Positions 6,483 to 7,603 of a stretch of 7,603 nucleotides of DNA are shown piece after piece (position 1 is the stretch's first letter; each line of letters opens with the position of its first letter). The notes under the pieces are model-generated. The model worked only from the letters and a program-made list of their open reading frames with translations, was not told the origin of the DNA and searched no databases. A program made the position numbers and the translations under genes. This DNA comes from Dokdonella_A sp038237055 (GTDB lineage: Bacteria; Pseudomonadota; Gammaproteobacteria; Xanthomonadales; Rhodanobacteraceae). The stretch lies in assembly GCA_038237055.1 (NCBI GenBank), contig JBBRZD010000153.1, positions 1-7,603 of the forward strand, given 5' to 3'.

Positions 6483-6548
6483 GTGGGCCAAGGATTTCAG
6501 CGGCGATCCATTGAAAATCAAGGGCATTGCCGCTGAAATCGCTCCCAC
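6483..6548 (+). repeat. REP/BIME-like inverted repeat between ybeY and corC
   Basis: A perfect 12-base inverted repeat, GATTTCAGCGGC (6493–6504) and GCCGCTGAAATC (6529–6540), has a 24-base spacer. Outside it, GTGGG (6483–6487) pairs with CCCAC (6544–6548). The reverse complement of the right arm reads GTGGGAGCGATTTCAGCGGC, a form familiar from intergenic repeats of Xanthomonadales and pseudomonads. The left arm is the same unit with ccaag in place of agc, so this looks like two copies in opposite orientation. The spacer holds a small TTGA-AAA-TCAA dyad (6511–6521). No T tract follows, so a role as mRNA 3'-end stabiliser or weak attenuator is more likely than a classic terminator. It begins 3 bases after the ybeY stop. 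Confidence 0.75.
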
Positions 6549-6626
6549 TGAACGACCGTGGACCCCATCGAGGCTAACCGCAAGAACGCTCGCCAAGCGC
6601 CCTGCAACTCATCCATAAACCGGCTT

Positions 6627-6635
6627 TGCTACACT
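6627..6635 (+). promoter_or_regulatory. Extended −10 promoter of corC
   Basis: TGCTACACT matches the extended −10 form TGnTAnnnT. No convincing −35 lies at the usual 16–18 bases upstream, as expected for extended −10 promoters. Transcription would start at about 6641–6643, giving a leader of roughly 29 bases before the ATG at 6671. The following bases are GC-rich (GCGGCCCCGCCCG). This separates corC transcription from phoH–ybeY, at least in part. Confidence 0.5.
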
Positions 6636-6670
6636 GCGGCCCCGCCCGCTTGGGCCTGCACGTTTTTGAA

Positions 6671-7513
6671 ATGAGCGAGGATCCCCCTAGTACCCCCCCG
6701 CCACGATCGTGGTTCGAGCGCATCAGCCAGGCGCTCTCCGGGGAGCCGCAGAACCGCGAGGAACTCATCGAGGAGCTGCGTCACGCACAGGCCAACGGCC
6801 TGATGTCGAACGACACGCTGTCCATGGTCGAGGGCGCGATCGAGGTCGCCGATCTCACCGTTGCCGACGTCATGGTGCCGCGCGCGCAGATGGTTTCGCT
6901 GCCGCTGGATGCACCGTTGCCACAGCTGCTGAAGGAAGTGCTCGAGTCGGGCCATTCGCGTTTTCCCGTGCATGCGGGCGACAAGGACGAGATCCTCGGC
7001 ATCCTGCTCGCAAAGGATCTGCTGCACTGCTTTGCTGAAGGCTCGACCTTCGACATGCGCACGTTGCTGCGTCCGGTCACCATGATTCCAGAATCCAAGC
7101 GCTTGAATATCCTGCTCAAGGAGTTCCGTGTCTCGCGCAACCACATGGCGATCGTCGTCGACGAATACGGCGGTGTCGCAGGACTTGTCACAATCGAGGA
7201 CGTACTGGAGCAAATCGTCGGAGACATCGACGACGAGCACGATGACGACGACGACGAACAGACGATGATTCAAGCCGGCGCGAACGGCGATTACCTGGTC
7301 AACGCCTTGACGCCGATCTCCGAATTCAACGAACGCTTTGGCTGCGAATTCAGCGACGAGGAATTCGACACGATCGGCGGCATGGTCACGGCTGAATTTG
7401 GACACCTGCCTGAGGCGGGCGAGGAAACTGCATTCGGCGGCCTGCATTTCCAGGTGACTCGTGCGGACGCGCGTCGCGTGCATCAGTTCGCCGTGCGCGT
7501 GCACGAGGCGTGA
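6671..7513 (+). CDS. corC: CorC (YbeX) CBS-domain protein, HlyC/CorC family
   Basis: Encodes 280 residues, against 292 in E. coli CorC/YbeX. It is a cytoplasmic-type member with no membrane segments: a short proline-rich N-terminus, then a CBS pair (about 62–122 and 130–185), an acidic linker, and a CorC_HlyC domain (about 197–280). Landmarks are VADVMVPRAQM (64–74), HSRFPVHAGDKDEILGILLA (95–114), IVVDEYGGVAGLVTIEDVLE (161–180) and EEFDTIGGMVTAEFGHLPEA (230–249). CorC has been linked to magnesium and cobalt efflux, and YbeX more recently to ribosome metabolism, which fits its place beside ybeY. The linker DIDDEHDDDDDEQ (185–197) is unusually rich in aspartate but such acidity is common here. 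The ATG at 6671 is chosen because MSEDP…RSWFERI fits family N-termini; an in-frame start at 6626 would overlap the promoter. No strong ribosome binding site is seen. Confidence 0.95.
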   Translation: MSEDPPSTPPPRSWFERISQALSGEPQNREELIEELRHAQANGLMSNDTLSMVEGAIEVADLTVADVMVPRAQMVSLPLDAPLPQLLKEVLESGHSRFPVHAGDKDEILGILLAKDLLHCFAEGSTFDMRTLLRPVTMIPESKRLNILLKEFRVSRNHMAIVVDEYGGVAGLVTIEDVLEQIVGDIDDEHDDDDDEQTMIQAGANGDYLVNALTPISEFNERFGCEFSDEEFDTIGGMVTAEFGHLPEAGEETAFGGLHFQVTRADARRVHQFAVRVHEA

Positions 7514-7518
7514 GAGCC

Positions 7519-7546
7519 GGGAATCGAGAATAGAGAATGGAGAATG
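7519..7546 (+). repeat. Heptamer tandem repeat, G[AG]GAATN x4
   Basis: Four consecutive 7-base units, GGGAATC, GAGAATA, GAGAATG and GAGAATG, begin 5 bases after the corC stop. Similar GGGAATC/GAGAATG runs are recalled as common intergenic elements in Xanthomonadaceae. It has no coding potential and no clear hairpin, and its function is unknown. Confidence 0.6.
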
Positions 7547-7578
7547 GGGATGAAATACGGCCGGTAAATGGCGCCGGC

Positions 7579-7584
7579 TACCGT
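7579..7584 (+). promoter_or_regulatory. Possible −10 element for a gene beyond the window
   Basis: TACCGT sits in the context GGCTACCGTGTTGCGGCCGC, resembling the −10 regions proposed for phoH (GCTACCCT) and corC (GCTACACT followed by GCGGCC). No good −35 is visible at normal spacing. The downstream gene is not in the window; lnt would be expected from the E. coli order. This is a weak call. Confidence 0.3.
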
Positions 7585-7603
7585 GTTGCGGCCGCGTTTG
7601 CAC

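Noticed and set aside
7226..7262. GAC/GAT-rich tract in corC as a possible microsatellite expansion
   Set aside because: CorC proteins, including that of E. coli, normally have an acidic linker between the CBS pair and the CorC_HlyC domain, so the tract is an ordinary family feature.
6629..7603. A 324-codon minus-strand open frame opposite corC
   Set aside because: It is a shadow of the well-supported corC gene. Its composition (rich in H, Q, R, V and D) reflects reverse-complemented codons, with no family motifs.

Overview
The window appears to come from a GC-rich gammaproteobacterium, most likely of the Xanthomonadales (Lysobacterales). Three things suggest this. The conserved phoH–ybeY–corC block is gammaproteobacterial in character. 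The gap between ybeY and corC holds a GTGGGAGCGATTTCAGCGGC-type inverted repeat resembling REP/BIME elements. A short G[AG]GAATN heptamer array follows corC. This is inferred from pattern recognition, not from a database search. All genes lie on the + strand and coding density is very high.

Positions 2–4924 hold a tightly packed set of six lipid-modification-type genes. In order they are: the C-terminal end of a FAD-dependent amine-oxidase-like protein (COG2907 type), a DUF1365 protein, a cyclopropane-fatty-acid-synthase-like methyltransferase (here Cfa1), a DUF2878 membrane protein, a DUF1295 (steroid 5-alpha-reductase-like) membrane protein, and a second, divergent CFA-like methyltransferase (here Cfa2). 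The first four junctions are 4-base stop/start overlaps (GTGA, ATGA, ATGA, ATGA). The fifth has a one-base gap and a strong AAGGAG ribosome binding site. This is the architecture of one translationally coupled operon whose promoter lies upstream of the window. Related gene sets are known in proteobacteria, some under RpoE–ChrR control, and are linked to methylated or furan fatty acids and singlet-oxygen responses. The exact product here is not known. Cfa1 lacks two of the five bicarbonate-site residues of E. coli CFA synthase, so it may not make cyclopropane rings.

Positions 4925–6480 begin a second, housekeeping unit: a PhoH-family ATPase (YbeZ) and the endoribonuclease YbeY, whose frames overlap by 11 bases. 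A well-formed promoter (TTGGCA, 18 bases, TACCCT) sits in the 46-base gap before phoH. It would start transcription only 2–4 bases before the ATG, so phoH is probably translated from a nearly leaderless mRNA.

Positions 6481–6670 are non-coding and carry the REP/BIME-like inverted repeat and then an extended −10 promoter (TGCTACACT) for the next gene. Positions 6671–7513 encode CorC (YbeX), a two-CBS-domain protein. Positions 7514–7603 contain the heptamer array and a third possible GCTACnnT promoter for a gene beyond the window, possibly lnt by analogy with E. coli.
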